NCBI GenBank assembly: GCA_030123545.1
Contig: CP126124.1
Location: 3,162,001-3,226,000 of the forward strand
Direction of reading: 5' to 3'
DNA: 64,000 nucleotides
Origin: Burkholderiaceae bacterium
GTDB taxonomy: Bacteria; Pseudomonadota; Gammaproteobacteria; Burkholderiales; Burkholderiaceae_C
This document shows, piece by piece, positions 21,073-29,893 of this stretch; the stretch's first letter is position 1, and the number at the start of each line of letters is the position of its first letter. The translations under genes and the position numbers were made by a program. Under the pieces are notes generated by a model. That model searched no databases, had not been told where the DNA came from, and worked only from the letters and a program-made list of their open reading frames with translations.

Positions 21073-21768
21073 TTAGTTCGGCGTGGGCCGCCTGGGGCGT
21101 CCTGCAGACGCGCGACTCACGCGCCGCCCAGTACGCCGTTGCAGATCGGCGACAAACGTGGGTTCGCCGAGCGCCCAGCCGCGCAGCACGGATTCGCTCA
21201 GCGCCGCCTGCCGCTCCCGGCTCAGGCCGGCGTGCACCAGCTCGGCATAGGCGGCTTCGCGCGCAAACGGCGTGTTGCCGAGCGCCCAGTACAGCGGATG
21301 AGGCGTGAGCAAAGGCTCGCTGCGCAGCCCGACATAGTGGCCGTGGCTGGACCAGGGGTAGTCGGCCGGCGCCGCGACCAGGCCCGCACGCACCGGATTC
21401 ATATCGATGTAGACCATGCAGGCGAGCAGGTAGCGCTCGGTCTGGATCAGCGTGCTCCGGTAGCGCCCTTCCCACAGCGTGCCGCTGCGGCCATGGGCAT
21501 CGTTGAATCGGCGCACATAGCTGCGACCGATCGCCTGCATCATCCTGGGGATTCCATCGTTCGTCCCGGGCGTCGCGAGCAGATGGAAATGGTTGCTCAT
21601 CAGCACGTATGCATGAACGGCGACGTCGAACCTGCGACCCTGCTCGCGCAGCAGATCCAGCATCGCGAGGTAGTCGTCCGCCGACGCGAACACCTGCTGG
21701 CGGTTGTTGCCACGCTGGATCACATGATGCGCGCAGCCCGCAAGGGTCAGTCGAGGCAGGCGGGCCAT
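21073..21768 (-). CDS. REP-associated tyrosine transposase (RAYT, Y1/HUH family)
   Basis: 231 aa from ATG 21766-21768 (MARLPRLTLAGCAHHVIQRGNN); an ATG three codons earlier is possible. Hallmarks of the Y1 transposase-like family are HHVIQRGNNRQQVF, the metal-binding HUH motif in YVLMSNHFHLLATP near residue 58, SGTLWEGRYRSTLI, and YIDMNPVRAGLVAAPADYPWSS near 120-141. The family makes single-strand cuts via a tyrosine; here a Tyr in YLLACMVYIDMNP is the likely nucleophile. RAYTs are usually single-copy and linked to dispersal of REP-type palindromes rather than being classical IS. It sits between the gltB upstream region and the YgiN-like gene; its downstream flank carries AT-rich GGGG-led motifs. 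Confidence 0.9.
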   Translation of the reverse strand: MARLPRLTLAGCAHHVIQRGNNRQQVFASADDYLAMLDLLREQGRRFDVAVHAYVLMSNHFHLLATPGTNDGIPRMMQAIGRSYVRRFNDAHGRSGTLWEGRYRSTLIQTERYLLACMVYIDMNPVRAGLVAAPADYPWSSHGHYVGLRSEPLLTPHPLYWALGNTPFAREAAYAELVHAGLSRERQAALSESVLRGWALGEPTFVADLQRRTGRRVSRASAGRPRRPTPN

Positions 21769-21865
21769 TGCATGCAAAGGCGGCGCGTGGATGATCCGGC
21801 GCTCGCCAGCGGACGACCCTCGTCGGCCCGCGCCGGCGGAAGGCGGAGGCTGCCTGCCGGGACCG

Positions 21866-22153
21866 TCAAAGGAGTTTGTCGAAGCGGACGATCTCGGGCG
21901 CCACAGCGAGCAACGAACCGACCTTCGCCAGCGCCGCGCCTATGTGGGGCGTCTGCATGTGGGCATCGGCAGCCGCGGCGTCCCGCCATTCCTCGACGGT
22001 CTGAAACTGCGCAGGGTCGTCGCCGCGCTGGTACAGCAGGTAGGAAACGCAACCAACCTCGTTGCGCGAGTGGCCGACGAGTTCGACCAAGGCATCGCGT
22101 ACGGCGGCGACGGCCTGGGGTTTGGCGACAATCTTGGCGAGGATATGGACCAC
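21866..22153 (-). CDS. Putative quinol monooxygenase (YgiN/ABM family)
   Basis: 95 aa from ATG 22151-22153. A single antibiotic-biosynthesis monooxygenase (ABM) ferredoxin-like domain: MVHILAKIVAKPQAVAAVRDALVELV, then EVGCVSYLLYQRG, FQTVEEWRDAAAADAHMQTPHI. The E-W-x-D and H-x-x-T-P-H-I elements are usual for YgiN-like enzymes, which act on quinols or polyketide-like substrates as dimers. The true substrate is unknown. No operon partner is evident; the gap to the MFS gene is 110 bp and empty. Confidence 0.85.
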   Translation of the reverse strand: MVHILAKIVAKPQAVAAVRDALVELVGHSRNEVGCVSYLLYQRGDDPAQFQTVEEWRDAAAADAHMQTPHIGAALAKVGSLLAVAPEIVRFDKLL

Positions 22154-22263
22154 GGCAGCAACTCCTGGATGGGATCCGAGCGCGCAAGTTTAGGCAGCTT
22201 TGCCGGCCCAGGCAAATGACCTGACGCAGGGACCCGCTGCCCAGACGTCGCCGGCCCGCCATC

Positions 22264-23508
22264 TCAGTGCGCGTGCGCCGGCGTGCGCAGCAGTCGCGCG
22301 ATCCGGCCGGCCATCAGCAGCCCCAGCAGCGAGCAGCCGCCGCAGACGGCCCAGGTCCATTGCCAGCCTCCCGCCCGCCCCGCAACCCAGCCCACCAGCG
22401 GCGGCCCCAGGAACTGCCCCAGCGACGACAGCTGCTGCACCCAGCCGATCGTGGTAGAGACCGCATGCTCGCTCGGCGCAAGCCGCACCGCCAGCGAAAA
22501 CAAGGTGCCGGGAATCACCCCGCCGACCATCGAGAACAGCAGCACCGCCAGGTAGCGCAGCAGCGGCGGCAACGATGCGCCGTGCCAGGCGGCGAAGGCA
22601 GCGATCGTCCCTGCCGTCATCACGATGTAACCGATAGCGAGCAGCGCCGGTGCCGGAGCCTGCCGCTGCAGCAGCCGGCCGGATGCGACGTTGCCCACCA
22701 TGTTGATCGCAGCCGCGAGCGCGGTCAGCGCGCCGGTCGCCGCGCCCGAAAAGCCGGCCTGCGCATAGATTGACGGCAGGAACCCGACCACCGCAAGCCA
22801 TTGGCTGGAATAAACCGCAAAGCAGCCCGCGACCAACCAGGGCCCGGGCGCGGCGAGTGTCTGGCGCAGACGCTGCGGCCAACCCGGCAACGGCGCCGAA
22901 CGCGCACCTGCGCTGGCGCTCGCCTGCCGGCGCCGTACGCCGTCGGCCGGTACCGCACGCAGCAACCACAGCGCCATCACGAAGGAAGGGGCCGACAGCA
23001 GCCACCACCAGGCCGGCCAGCCCCAGGCGGCGATGAACGCCGGCCCGATCAGCAGCGCGAGCGCGGCGCCGAACGGCATGTAGGTTCCCCACAGCCCGAG
23101 CATCACCGCGAGACCGCGCGCCGGCACCAGTTGCCGGATCAGGCTGGGCGCGGGCACCGTGGCCACCAGCACGCCAAAGCCCTCGGCGGCACGCAGCACG
23201 AGCAGCGTCGCCGCATCGTGCGCCCAGCCTCCAAGCAGGCTCGCGGCCGACAGCACGATCAAGCCGACGACCATGCAGCGCCGCAGGCCGAGCCCGTCGG
23301 CGGCCAGCCCGACCGCAAGGCCAAGCGTCATGCCAGCGAACTGCACCAGCGACAGCAGAAAGCCGGCCTCGACCAGCGTCACCCCCAGGGTTTCACGCAG
23401 CACTGGAATTGCGGGTGGAAGCTTGCCCACGTGCAGCGCGGCGCTGACGCCGGCAAGCACCACCAGCAACGCCGGCCTGACTCCGCGACTGTCCGGCCCT
23501 TCGGTCAT
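22264..23508 (-). CDS. MFS transporter
   Basis: 414 aa, about 12 predicted membrane segments with the MFS loop signature after TM2 (GLAADGLGLRRCMVVGLIVLS, resembling G-x-x-x-D-x-x-G-R-R). A cytoplasmic loop rich in Arg/Ala (RAVPADGVRRRQASASAGARS) separates the halves. Substrate cannot be assigned; the general look is of a CynX/NimT-like or sugar-efflux-like exporter. Its ATG overlaps the dgt stop by 4 bp (23505-23508), so it is translated with dgt at the end of the pil-aro-dgt gene string. Confidence 0.85.
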   Translation of the reverse strand: MTEGPDSRGVRPALLVVLAGVSAALHVGKLPPAIPVLRETLGVTLVEAGFLLSLVQFAGMTLGLAVGLAADGLGLRRCMVVGLIVLSAASLLGGWAHDAATLLVLRAAEGFGVLVATVPAPSLIRQLVPARGLAVMLGLWGTYMPFGAALALLIGPAFIAAWGWPAWWWLLSAPSFVMALWLLRAVPADGVRRRQASASAGARSAPLPGWPQRLRQTLAAPGPWLVAGCFAVYSSQWLAVVGFLPSIYAQAGFSGAATGALTALAAAINMVGNVASGRLLQRQAPAPALLAIGYIVMTAGTIAAFAAWHGASLPPLLRYLAVLLFSMVGGVIPGTLFSLAVRLAPSEHAVSTTIGWVQQLSSLGQFLGPPLVGWVAGRAGGWQWTWAVCGGCSLLGLLMAGRIARLLRTPAHAH

Positions 23509-24695
23509 GCGAACAGGCTGCGCCCGGTCAACCGGTGATGTTCGTGCGTCGCGAACCGGTCGGTCATGCCGGCGATGTAGTCGGCCACCGCGCGGGCCGA
23601 ATCGGGACGCGCGGCGAAATCGGCCTTCATCTGCGCCGGTTCGGCCCGGTACGCAGCGAACAGTTCGCGCACCACCTGCTGCGCCAGGTCGGTGGTTTCC
23701 GTCACCCGCGGATGGCGGTACAGGTTGCGGAACAGGAACTGCTTGAGCGGGGCCGAATCGCGGCGCATCACGTCACTGAACGCGACCAGCGGCGGCAGCG
23801 CGCGAACCTCGTCCGCGTTCGCCGGCCTTGCCCGCGAAAGCGCGGCGCGGGTCGCATCGATCACGTCGTACACCTGGGTGCTGAGCATGCGCCGGATCGA
23901 TTCGTACAGCAGGCGCCGGCCGCTCAATTTCGAGTATTGCGCAAGCGCCGCCGCACGGTGCACGTCGAACAGCTGCACCACCTCGAGCTGCTCGAGCGTG
24001 ATCAGCCCGGAGCGCACGCCGTCGTCGATGTCGTGGGCGTTGTACGCGATCTCGTCGGCCAGATTGCAAAGCTGCGCCTCGAGGCTGGGCTGGGTCCGCT
24101 CCAGGAAGCGCCGGCCGACCCCACCGGGCTCGGCAGCCTCCAGCATCTCCGCGGCAGCGCGCGAGCAGTGCTTGAGAATGCCCTCGCGCGTCTCGAAGCT
24201 CAGGTTCAGGCCGTCCCAGGCCGGATAGCGCTGCTCGAGCCGGTCGACCACGCGCAGGCTCTGCATGTTGTGCTCGAACCCGCCATGCCCCTGCATGCAG
24301 TCGTTGAGCGCGTCCTGCCCGGCATGGCCGAACGGCGTGTGCCCGAGGTCATGCGCCAGCGCGATCGCCTCGACCAGGTCCTCGTCAAGGCCGAGCGGCC
24401 GTGCGATCGAACGGGCGAGCTGCGCGACTTCCAGCGAATGCGTCATGCGCGTGCGAAACAGGTCGCCCTCGTGATTGAGGAACACCTGCGTCTTGTAGAC
24501 CAGCCGGCGGAACGCTGTCGAATGCACGATGCGATCGCGATCACGCTGAAATTCGCTGCGGGTCGGCGCTGCCGGTTCCGCATGCCGCCGCCCGCGCGTG
24601 CACTCGGCACGGCTGGCATAGTCTGCCAGCCGACGCGTTACTGAGCGTCCGGGTTCATCACCCAATTGCCCAGCAAGCCGAATGACCGCGCCCAT
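23505..24695 (-). CDS. dgt: Deoxyguanosinetriphosphate triphosphohydrolase-like HD protein
   Basis: 396 aa. HD-domain phosphohydrolase releasing triphosphate from dNTPs. Visible are the RSEFQRDRDRIVHSTAFRRLVYKTQVF opening, the first metal His in TRMTHSLEVAQLARSIAR, the HD pair in IALAHDLGHTPFGHAGQ near residue 113, and LCNLADEIAYNAHDIDDG with the fourth metal Asp. Length fits the type 2 dGTPase-like subfamily. It follows aroB by 25 bp, a conserved Burkholderiales order (pilQ-aroK-aroB-dgt). An AT-rich palindrome fills the gap. Confidence 0.93.
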   Translation of the reverse strand: MGAVIRLAGQLGDEPGRSVTRRLADYASRAECTRGRRHAEPAAPTRSEFQRDRDRIVHSTAFRRLVYKTQVFLNHEGDLFRTRMTHSLEVAQLARSIARPLGLDEDLVEAIALAHDLGHTPFGHAGQDALNDCMQGHGGFEHNMQSLRVVDRLEQRYPAWDGLNLSFETREGILKHCSRAAAEMLEAAEPGGVGRRFLERTQPSLEAQLCNLADEIAYNAHDIDDGVRSGLITLEQLEVVQLFDVHRAAALAQYSKLSGRRLLYESIRRMLSTQVYDVIDATRAALSRARPANADEVRALPPLVAFSDVMRRDSAPLKQFLFRNLYRHPRVTETTDLAQQVVRELFAAYRAEPAQMKADFAARPDSARAVADYIAGMTDRFATHEHHRLTGRSLFA

Positions 24696-24697
24696 AG

Positions 24698-24720
24698 TTT
24701 GCTACTCTTCCAATAGCAAA
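24698..24720. repeat. Short AT-rich palindrome between aroB and dgt
   Basis: TTTGCTA at 24698-24704 is exactly inverted at 24714-24720 (TAGCAAA). It fills the gap between the dgt start and the aroB stop and resembles the dispersed GCTA...TAGC repeat seen elsewhere in the window. No T-run follows. Confidence 0.5.
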
Positions 24721-25842
24721 TCAGGCGCAGCAGGCGTCGATCACCTCGCGGACCAGCGCATCCGGCGCGTCGCGCACGCTCGCGCGCCCCGGCTGCTCGA
24801 GCAGCACGTAGCGCAGCTTGCCGCCGTCGGCTTTCTTGTCCACGCGCATCAGTTCCAGGTAGCGACCGGCGTTGTCGTCGGCCGCCAGCCGCGGACCCTT
24901 CACCGGCAGCCCGGCCGCGCGAAGCAGTCGCGTCAGCCGCTGCACGAACGCGGCGTCGACACCGCCGAGCCGCTGCGACAGCGTCGCCGCCATCACCATG
25001 CCGCACGCGACGGCTTCGCCGTGCAGCCATTCGCCGTAGCCGAGACCGGCCTCGATCGCGTGGCCGAACGTATGCCCGAAATTCAGGATCGCGCGCTCGC
25101 CCGATTCGCGCTCGTCGCGCCCGACCACCGACGCCTTGATTTCGCAGCAGCGCCGCACCGCTGCGGCGAGCGCGGTCGGCACGCGCGCCACGAGCGCATC
25201 CAGATGCGCCTCGACCCAGTCGAAGAACGCCATATCGGCAATCGGTCCGTACTTGATGACCTCGGCAAGACCGGCACTGAGTTCGCGCGCCGGCAGGCTG
25301 CGCAAGGTATCGAGGTCGCACACCACGAGCCGTGGCTGGTGGAACGCGCCGATCATGTTCTTGCCCAGCGGGTGGTTGATCGCGGTCTTGCCGCCGACCG
25401 ATGAATCGACCTGCGCGAGCAGCGTCGTCGGCACCTGCACATAGGGCACGCCGCGCATGTAGCTCGCGGCGGCGAAGCCGGTGATGTCGCCGACCACGCC
25501 GCCGCCGAGCGCGATCAGCACGGTCTTGCGGTCGCAGTGCTGCTGCAGCAGCGTGTCGAAGATCTTGTTCAGCGTCGCCCAGGTCTTGTACTGCTCGCCA
25601 TCGGGCAGCACCACGGTATGGACCGCGGGATAGCGACCGCGCAGCCGTGCCTGCAGGCGCTGCGCATACAACGGCGCCACCGTGACGTTGCTGACGATCA
25701 CGGCCGCGGCTGCCTGCGGCAGCCACGCCCAGGGCTCGGCTGCGCGCAGCAACCCGGCATCGATGAAGATCGGATAGCTGCGCTCGGCCAGTTCGATGCG
25801 GATCGGCTCGATCCGGGTTGCGACGGCGAAGGTGGCTGGCAT
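24721..25842 (-). CDS. aroB: 3-dehydroquinate synthase
   Basis: 373 aa from ATG 25840-25842 (MPATFAVATRIEP). Converts DAHP to 3-dehydroquinate in the shikimate pathway using NAD and a divalent metal. Seen are the NAD-binding LIALGGGVVGDITGFAAASYMRGV near residue 110, DSSVGGKTAINHPLGKNMIGAFHQP near 150, and the metal ligands in LNFGHTFGHAIEAGLGYGEWLHGEAV. Length normal. Preceded by aroK (82-bp gap) and followed by dgt, same strand. Confidence 0.97.
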   Translation of the reverse strand: MPATFAVATRIEPIRIELAERSYPIFIDAGLLRAAEPWAWLPQAAAAVIVSNVTVAPLYAQRLQARLRGRYPAVHTVVLPDGEQYKTWATLNKIFDTLLQQHCDRKTVLIALGGGVVGDITGFAAASYMRGVPYVQVPTTLLAQVDSSVGGKTAINHPLGKNMIGAFHQPRLVVCDLDTLRSLPARELSAGLAEVIKYGPIADMAFFDWVEAHLDALVARVPTALAAAVRRCCEIKASVVGRDERESGERAILNFGHTFGHAIEAGLGYGEWLHGEAVACGMVMAATLSQRLGGVDAAFVQRLTRLLRAAGLPVKGPRLAADDNAGRYLELMRVDKKADGGKLRYVLLEQPGRASVRDAPDALVREVIDACCA

Positions 25843-25924
25843 GGCTCCAAGTGTAGGCGACAGTGCCCTGATTTCGTGGCGGTAGCGCCGCAACTCGCGT
25901 GGCTCCGGAAGAGCGTCGAATAAT

Positions 25925-26452
25925 CTAGCGTGGAGGAACGATGCCCGCGAGTTCCAACTGCATCACGATCATGTTGACCAGCGTGGCCACCGAAGGGCGG
26001 CCGGTCTCGATCACGAAATGCGCGGTTTCGCGGTACAAAGGGTCGCGCTGTGCATACAGGTCACGCAGCCGGGCAAGCGGATCGCCGACCTGCAGCAGCG
26101 GACGCCTGGTGTCGTGCCGCAGACGGCGGAACAGATCATCCGGCGACGAGCGCAGGTAGATCACCTGCGTGCGTTGGCGCAGCCGGTCGCGGTTCGCAGT
26201 GCGCAGCACCGCACCGCCGCCGGTCGACAGCACACCGGCATGCGCGAGGGTCAATTCATCGAGCACCGACTCCTCGATGTCGCGAAAGCTCTGCTCGCCT
26301 TCGCTCTCGAAGTAGGCGCGAATCGAACAACCGAGACGGCGCTCGATCGCGTGATCGACATCGACGAAAGGAAACTGGAGCCGCCGTGCCAGTTGGCGCC
26401 CGACGGTGGACTTGCCCGAGCCGGGCAGCCCGATCAAGGCTATGCCGCGCAC
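25925..26452 (-). CDS. aroK: Shikimate kinase
   Basis: 175 aa. Phosphorylates shikimate at O3. P-loop GLPGSGKST at residues 8-16, substrate-binding DVDHAIERRLG near 31, GGGAVLR near 82, and the lid RRLRHDTRRPLLQ. Begins MRGIALIGLPG, 7 bp after the pilQ stop, so it is translated from the pil transcript. The clustering of pilMNOPQ with aroK-aroB is conserved across proteobacteria. Confidence 0.96.
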   Translation of the reverse strand: MRGIALIGLPGSGKSTVGRQLARRLQFPFVDVDHAIERRLGCSIRAYFESEGEQSFRDIEESVLDELTLAHAGVLSTGGGAVLRTANRDRLRQRTQVIYLRSSPDDLFRRLRHDTRRPLLQVGDPLARLRDLYAQRDPLYRETAHFVIETGRPSVATLVNMIVMQLELAGIVPPR

Positions 26453-26459
26453 ATTGCCG

Positions 26460-28661
26460 TCAACGCATCGCGCTGCGCTCCGTGATCATCTTCGGTGTGA
26501 TGAACACAAGCATTTCCTGCTTGTTCGACACGCGCGAATTGGTCTTGAACAGGTTCCCTACGACCGGGATGTCCCCGAGCAGCGGTACCTTGTCGGTGTT
26601 GTTGGTTTCGGTCAGCGTGTAGATGCCGCCGATCACCACCGTGCCGCCGTTCTCGACCAGCACCTGCGTCTTCACATGCTTGGTGTTGATCGCGAAACCG
26701 GCCGACGTGGCCTGCCCGACCGAGTCGTTGCTCACGTCGAGGTCGAGGATGATGTTGCCCTCCGGCGTGATCTGCGGGGTGACTTCGAGCGAGAGATTGG
26801 CCTTCTGAAACGCGATCGAGGTTGCGCCGCTGGAGGTCGCCGTCTGGTACGGCAATTGGGTGCCCTGCTCGATGATCGCCTTCGTCTGGTCCGCGGTGAC
26901 GACGCGCGGGCTCGACACGACCTTGCCCTTGCCGTCGGCCTCAAGCGCCGAGATCTCCAGGTTCAACATCCGCGACACGCTGGAATTGAACAGCGAGATC
27001 GCGAACGCGCCCGGCAGGTTGCTGTCATTCGACGTGGCTGGCAGGTTCACGAAGTTGCCGGTATTGAACAGCGGATTCGTCGCGGTCGCGGTTGAGGTCG
27101 TGATGCCGCCAGTATTGGTCACTGAGTAGGTCGCATTATTGGTCTGCGACCCCGCCGGCAGAACCGGCGTCGTACCGAACGACGAGCGCGGGTTCAGAAT
27201 GCCGCCGCCCAGGCGCACGCCGAGCGACTTGCTGAAGGTATCGGTTGCCTCGACGATGCGCGCCTCGATCAGCACCTGGCGCACCGGGATGTCTAGCTTG
27301 GTGATCAGCTGCTGCACCTGCTCGAGCTTGGACGGAATGTCAGACACGAACAGCTGGTTCGTGCGCGGTTCAGCGATCACGCTGCCTCGCGCGCTCAGGA
27401 TGCGCGCGCTGCCTAGCCCCGCCGCACCGCCGATACCGCCGGGCGCCCCTCCTGCTGCACCCGGCACCCCCGCGCCGTTGAGCTGTGCCGCAATCGTGAC
27501 TGCCTTCGCGTAGTTCAACTGGAACGATTGCGTCTGCAAAGGCTCGAGATTCTGAATCGCAGCCTGCGCTTCGAGATCCTTCTTTTCCTTTGCGTCGAGT
27601 TCGTCCTTCGGCGCGATCCACAGCACATTGCCGCTCTTGCGCATCCCCAGACCCTTGGCCTGCAGGATGATGTCCAGCGCCTGATCCCACGGCACGTCCT
27701 TCAGGCGCAGCGTCAGCGAGCCGGTCACGCTGTCGGAAGTGACCACGTTGAAGTTGCTGAAGTCCGCGATCACCTGCAGCAGCGAACGAACGTCGATGTT
27801 CTGGAAATTCAGCGATATCTTCTCGCCGCTGTAGCCGGGGCCTTGCGTGAGCTTGGAAGCGTCGACCTTCAAGGGCCTGATCTCAACGACCAGTTGGTTG
27901 TCCGCCTGGTAGGCGCTGTGTTGCCATGCCCCGCGCGGTTCAATGATCATCCGGACCCGGTCGCCCTGCTGGAAGGTCGTGATGGTCTGCACCGGTGTAC
28001 CGAAATCCGCCACGTCGAGCCGGCGGCGCAACCCTGCGGGTAGCGTCGACTTCAGGAAATCGACGACCAGCGTCTGACCCTGCTGACGGATGTCGACGCC
28101 GACCTGGTTGTTCGCCAGATCGACCACGACCTTGCCGGCATCGCCGTCGCGCCGGAAGTCGACGTTCTTGATGGGCAGGTTGTCGACATTGCGGCTTTCG
28201 GCAAACATCGGCGCGTTGCTCGCGGCCGCGGCCTGCAGCGCCGGCGGTGCCAACGAGATGAACAGCGATTTGCCCTGGATCTCGGCCTTGTAGGTCGTGA
28301 TCTGCTTGAGGTTGAGCACCACGCGCGTGCGATCCCCGGCCTGCACCACGTTGACCGACCGGACGTTGCCCTGGCTCAGGTCGACGGTGGAATGGCCCAT
28401 CCCATTCGTCACGCCAGGGAAGTCGAGTGCGATCCGCGCGGGGGTCTGGATCGAAAAGCCTGTCGGCAACTCGGCGAGTGGCTGCGCGAGGTCGATGCGG
28501 ATCACGTCGGACCCGCCCATCGCCGACCCTGAGACCGATTCGATCGCATTCTGCGCATGGGCCGCCAGCGAAAGCAGTGCGGCACCGAAGGCGATCGCGA
28601 CTGCGTGCCAGGCGCGGCGCAGTGCCACATGCCAGGAGCCGTTCTTGTTCTGATGATGCAT
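26460..28661 (-). CDS. pilQ: Type IV pilus secretin PilQ
   Basis: 733 aa from ATG 28659-28661 (MHHQNKNG). A signal peptide ends in SLAAHAQNA. Two AMIN domains bind peptidoglycan (GFSIQTPARIALDFPG near 52; a second near 170). An STN/N0-type region (LNFQNIDVRSLLQVIADFSNFNVV) and N1 domain follow. A Gly/Ala-rich loop (GAGVPGAAGGAPGGIGGAAGLG) occurs in the N1-N3 zone, and the C-terminal secretin domain ends VPLLGDIPVVGNLFKTN and MLVFITPKMI. Forms the outer-membrane channel through which the pilus passes. It ends the pilMNOPQ operon, with aroK following closely. Confidence 0.96.
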   Translation of the reverse strand: MHHQNKNGSWHVALRRAWHAVAIAFGAALLSLAAHAQNAIESVSGSAMGGSDVIRIDLAQPLAELPTGFSIQTPARIALDFPGVTNGMGHSTVDLSQGNVRSVNVVQAGDRTRVVLNLKQITTYKAEIQGKSLFISLAPPALQAAAASNAPMFAESRNVDNLPIKNVDFRRDGDAGKVVVDLANNQVGVDIRQQGQTLVVDFLKSTLPAGLRRRLDVADFGTPVQTITTFQQGDRVRMIIEPRGAWQHSAYQADNQLVVEIRPLKVDASKLTQGPGYSGEKISLNFQNIDVRSLLQVIADFSNFNVVTSDSVTGSLTLRLKDVPWDQALDIILQAKGLGMRKSGNVLWIAPKDELDAKEKKDLEAQAAIQNLEPLQTQSFQLNYAKAVTIAAQLNGAGVPGAAGGAPGGIGGAAGLGSARILSARGSVIAEPRTNQLFVSDIPSKLEQVQQLITKLDIPVRQVLIEARIVEATDTFSKSLGVRLGGGILNPRSSFGTTPVLPAGSQTNNATYSVTNTGGITTSTATATNPLFNTGNFVNLPATSNDSNLPGAFAISLFNSSVSRMLNLEISALEADGKGKVVSSPRVVTADQTKAIIEQGTQLPYQTATSSGATSIAFQKANLSLEVTPQITPEGNIILDLDVSNDSVGQATSAGFAINTKHVKTQVLVENGGTVVIGGIYTLTETNNTDKVPLLGDIPVVGNLFKTNSRVSNKQEMLVFITPKMITERSAMR

Positions 28662-28662
28662 G

Positions 28663-29205
28663 CTATTTCGCCTTTTCTTGCAGCTGCAATGTCGCCTGGC
28701 GTTCCACCCACTCGCCGGCAGCGTCTTGCACGATTTCACGCAGAGCCACCTGGGTTTCGGTGATTTTCGTGACGCGACCATAGTTCTGCCCGAGGTAATC
28801 TCCCAAATGGACCTGGTACAGAAGATTGTCGACCCGCACCAGAGCGACCGGCTTGCCAGGACGACCCAAACTGCCGACCATGGTCATCGAATCCAGCGGG
28901 AACGCCTCGAGCGGCTCCTTGCGACGAGCCAGTTCAGGCGCCACCAGCGCAGCGTTCGATGCGGCCTGGTTCGAATCCCGGCGCAGTGCCTGCGTCAGCT
29001 TCTCGAGACTGAACGGATCGGTCGCGTTCGCCTCGGTGTAGCTTTGCGGAACGAACTGCTTCGGCGCGGAAATCGGCGTGACATGCGGACGGGCCGCATT
29101 GCGTTGCGCCGTCATCCACTGCTGCAGTTCCTCGTGGTCCGAGGCCCCGCAGCCGGCCAGCAGCAGCCCGATCGCCCCGGCCGCGAGCCATCGCAGCGCG
29201 GTCAT
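28663..29205 (-). CDS. pilP: Type IV pilus inner-membrane lipoprotein PilP
   Basis: 180 aa. Signal and lipobox LLLAGC with Cys19. The PilP core follows, with FVPQSYTEANATDPFSLEKL and a C-terminal beta-sandwich (VDNLLYQVHLGDYLGQNYGRVTKITETQVALREIVQD). PilP links the PilNO inner-membrane complex to PilQ. It overlaps the pilO stop by 4 bp and stops one base before the pilQ start codon, indicating tight translational coupling. Confidence 0.95.
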   Translation of the reverse strand: MTALRWLAAGAIGLLLAGCGASDHEELQQWMTAQRNAARPHVTPISAPKQFVPQSYTEANATDPFSLEKLTQALRRDSNQAASNAALVAPELARRKEPLEAFPLDSMTMVGSLGRPGKPVALVRVDNLLYQVHLGDYLGQNYGRVTKITETQVALREIVQDAAGEWVERQATLQLQEKAK

Positions 29206-29882
29206 TTCTTGGCCCCCGGCTTCTTGGCCTGGGTCGCCTTGCGCTGCGCCTCGATTTCCTCCTGGTCAAGGTAGCGGAAGGTCTTGGCGGTGGCGTCCAT
29301 GGTCAGCGTTCCATCCTTCGCCGGCACGATGTTGATGTTGTTCAAGGTCACGATGCGCGACAGGTTGGCGATGTCCGACGCAAACGCGCCGATATCGTGG
29401 TAGCGGCCGTTGACGCGGACCGCAATCGGCAATTCGGCGTAATAGTCCTTCACGACGACCTGACCCGGGCGAAACAGGTCGAACTGCAGGCTGCGACCGA
29501 GGCCCGCCTGGTTGATGTCTGACAACAGCGCGTCCATTTCGGCCTTGCTCGGCAGCTGCTTCTCGAGCTGGGTTACATACTGCTGCACCTGCGCGCGCTG
29601 CTGCTTCAACGCATCGAGATTGACCGCCTGAGCCACCTTCTTCTTGTAGTCCGCGCGCAGCGTGACCTCCTTCGCGCGTGCAGCGTTGAGTTCGTCATCG
29701 GAGCCGTTCAGCCAGACGAACCAGAGCACCACGACCACGAGCACGGCCACCGCGACTGCCAGCAGGAAACGGGGCAGCGCCGGCCAGGACGCCGGGTCGT
29801 TCGGGTTCAGGCCACGGAACTGCGACTGCAGACGGCCCAGCGTCGCGGAAAGCTCGCTGTTGACTCTCATTCGGGTTGCCAT
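29202..29882 (-). CDS. pilO: Type IV pilus assembly protein PilO
   Basis: 226 aa. One transmembrane helix (residues ~38-60), a coiled-coil stretch (VTLRADYKKKVAQAVNLDALKQQ to TQLEKQLPS), then the ferredoxin-like PilO domain (GLGRSLQFDLFRPG, YYAELPIAVRVNGRYHDIGAFASDIANLSRIV). The Lys-rich C-terminus (KKPGAKK) is normal. PilO pairs with PilN to form the inner-membrane alignment complex. Starts 11 bp after the pilN stop. Confidence 0.95.
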   Translation of the reverse strand: MATRMRVNSELSATLGRLQSQFRGLNPNDPASWPALPRFLLAVAVAVLVVVVLWFVWLNGSDDELNAARAKEVTLRADYKKKVAQAVNLDALKQQRAQVQQYVTQLEKQLPSKAEMDALLSDINQAGLGRSLQFDLFRPGQVVVKDYYAELPIAVRVNGRYHDIGAFASDIANLSRIVTLNNINIVPAKDGTLTMDATAKTFRYLDQEEIEAQRKATQAKKPGAKK

Positions 29883-29893
29883 GGCGCAGTCCG

